Below, one piece after another: positions 32,337 to 33,050 of a DNA stretch of 33,050 bases. How positions within the stretch are numbered: position 1 is the first letter of the stretch; each line of letters begins with the position of its first letter. The DNA is from Saprospiraceae bacterium (GTDB taxonomy: Bacteria; Bacteroidota; Bacteroidia; Chitinophagales; Saprospiraceae): the NCBI GenBank assembly GCA_027486765.1, contig JAIXOO010000076.1, positions 1 through 33,050 of the forward strand. Direction: 5' to 3'. Both the position numbers and the translations under genes were made by a program. The notes under the pieces are model-generated. The model saw nothing but the letters and a program-made list of their open reading frames with translations. It was not told the origin of the DNA and did not search any database.

Positions 32337-32424
32337 GGTTCCAGGGTTCCAAAGTTCCAGGGTTCCAGGGTTCGGGTTAAACTCCTTGAGCCCTGGAACT
32401 TTGAAACTTTGCAACCCTGGAACT
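32337..32424. repeat. Palindromic repeat A, copy 2
   Basis: An 88-base inverted repeat of GGTTCCAGG / CCTGGAAC units directly after the btaA stop codon and 15 bases before btaB. The arms carry the same 8-9 base units as copy 1 at 2386-2456 in different number. It sits inside a probable operon. Confidence 0.85.
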
Positions 32425-32439
32425 CTCGAATCTTATAAA

Positions 32440-33050
32440 ATGGCTTTCGAAAAATTCGATTCGCTCTCCGAAGCAGAGCAGAACAGTACCATGCAGCGTT
32501 ACTACAAGCTGCAATCCAAAATTTACGACGCGACCCGTTGGAGTTTCCTCTTTGGCCGCAACCAAATCATCCGGGAAATCCCCATGGATGACAATGGTCA
32601 ATGGAATATTTTGGAAGTGGGTTGTGGAACCGGGTACAACCTGAACAACCTGGCCAAACGTTTTCCCAAAGCCAAATTAACGGGATTGGATGTTTCTACC
32701 GACATGGTCGACCTTTCGATCAAAAATACCCAGGGCTATGCCGATCGGGTAACGGTATTGGCCCAACCGTATATGCTGGGCGACACTGCCTGGAACGAAA
32801 AATTGGATTTGGTACTTTTTTCCTACTCCCTGACCATGATCAACCCGCATTGGAAAGACTTGATCATGCAGGCCAAAGCGGACCTCAAACCCGGAGGTTT
32901 TATTGCAGTAACCGATTTTCACGATTCCCGCAACCTTTGGTTCAAAAAACACATGGCCAACAACCATGTGCGCATGGACAGCCACCTCACGCCCCTGCTC
33001 AGCCAGGAATTTACACCTGTAGTCAATCAGGTAAAATCGGCGTACATGGG
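32440..33050 (+). CDS. btaB: BtaB-like SAM methyltransferase, 3' end outside window
   Basis: Open from the ATG at 32440 to the window edge (203 codons seen). The N-terminus MAFEKFDSLSEAEQNSTMQR leads to a class I methyltransferase fold: motif I ILEVGCGTGYNL (57-68), an acidic post-I residue in LTGLDVSTDMV, LVLFSYSLTMINP and LKPGGFIAVTDFHD. It follows btaA on the same strand, and in known betaine-lipid systems BtaB adds the three N-methyl groups to make DGTS. A generic ubiE-like methyltransferase is the alternative; the neighbour makes BtaB far more likely. The start is 15 bases after repeat A2. Confidence 0.82.
   Translation, partial: MAFEKFDSLSEAEQNSTMQRYYKLQSKIYDATRWSFLFGRNQIIREIPMDDNGQWNILEVGCGTGYNLNNLAKRFPKAKLTGLDVSTDMVDLSIKNTQGYADRVTVLAQPYMLGDTAWNEKLDLVLFSYSLTMINPHWKDLIMQAKADLKPGGFIAVTDFHDSRNLWFKKHMANNHVRMDSHLTPLLSQEFTPVVNQVKSAYM

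Noticed and set aside
1..33050. tRNA or rRNA genes
   Set aside because: No cloverleaf with GTTCRA-type arm or rRNA core sequence was recognised on reading either strand.

Overview
The window is chromosomal DNA of a Bacteroidota bacterium, most likely of the Saprospiraceae (Haliscomenobacter/Lewinella-like; this rank is inference). The evidence is a short 288-residue primary sigma factor of the Bacteroidota type, promoter boxes of the form TAnnTTTG with TTTG-like boxes about 19 bases upstream, few Shine-Dalgarno sequences, a DUF6089-like outer-membrane barrel and many short lipoproteins. No tRNA, rRNA, CRISPR array, transposase or phage gene was seen.

Layout. 0.3-3.1 kb: rpoD, an SH3-domain lipoprotein and a membrane-anchored unknown. 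3.2-7.0 kb: a minus-strand pair for mannobiose use (cellobiose 2-epimerase and a GH130 mannosylglucose phosphorylase), divergent from galT. 7.0-11.5 kb: an AT-richer tandem duplication of a unit made of a terminator hairpin, about 650 bases of non-coding DNA and a gene for a 510-518 residue helical protein of unknown function. 11.5-13.3 kb: small lipoproteins, a SET-domain protein and a 42-residue membrane peptide. 13.4-16.9 kb: a sodium/sugar symporter divergent from a GH1 beta-glucosidase. 17.0-22.5 kb: EVE-domain protein, MscS channel, ZIP metal transporter, an orphan LytS-type histidine kinase and RmuC. 22.5-28.9 kb: proC, a MarR regulator followed by a YceI protein, an ABC exporter plus type II NADH dehydrogenase pair, and an outer-membrane barrel. 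29.0-33.05 kb: ppk1, then btaA and the start of btaB, which make phosphorus-free betaine lipid.

How the genes fit together. The epimerase and GH130 enzyme form a complete cytoplasmic route from mannobiose to mannose-1-phosphate and glucose; galT, the symporter and the beta-glucosidase extend the sugar-use theme. Polyphosphate kinase next to betaine-lipid synthesis suggests phosphorus economy. Regulation can be read at several sites: a DtxR-type operator between the promoter boxes of the ZIP gene, two tandem palindromes at the marR promoter, and 21-base direct repeats upstream of the kinase.

Most unusual points. (1) In the 7.0-11.5 kb duplication the non-coding part is about nine-tenths identical between copies, more than the proteins (about 77%), and holds a 139-base domain with conserved pairing plus other hairpins; it is the best candidate for an undescribed RNA or DNA element. 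(2) Four families of palindromic intergenic repeats (called A, B, C and D here) occupy gene boundaries; two families occur in both orientations, one shows compensatory changes between its arms, and several supply stop codons or C-terminal residues.
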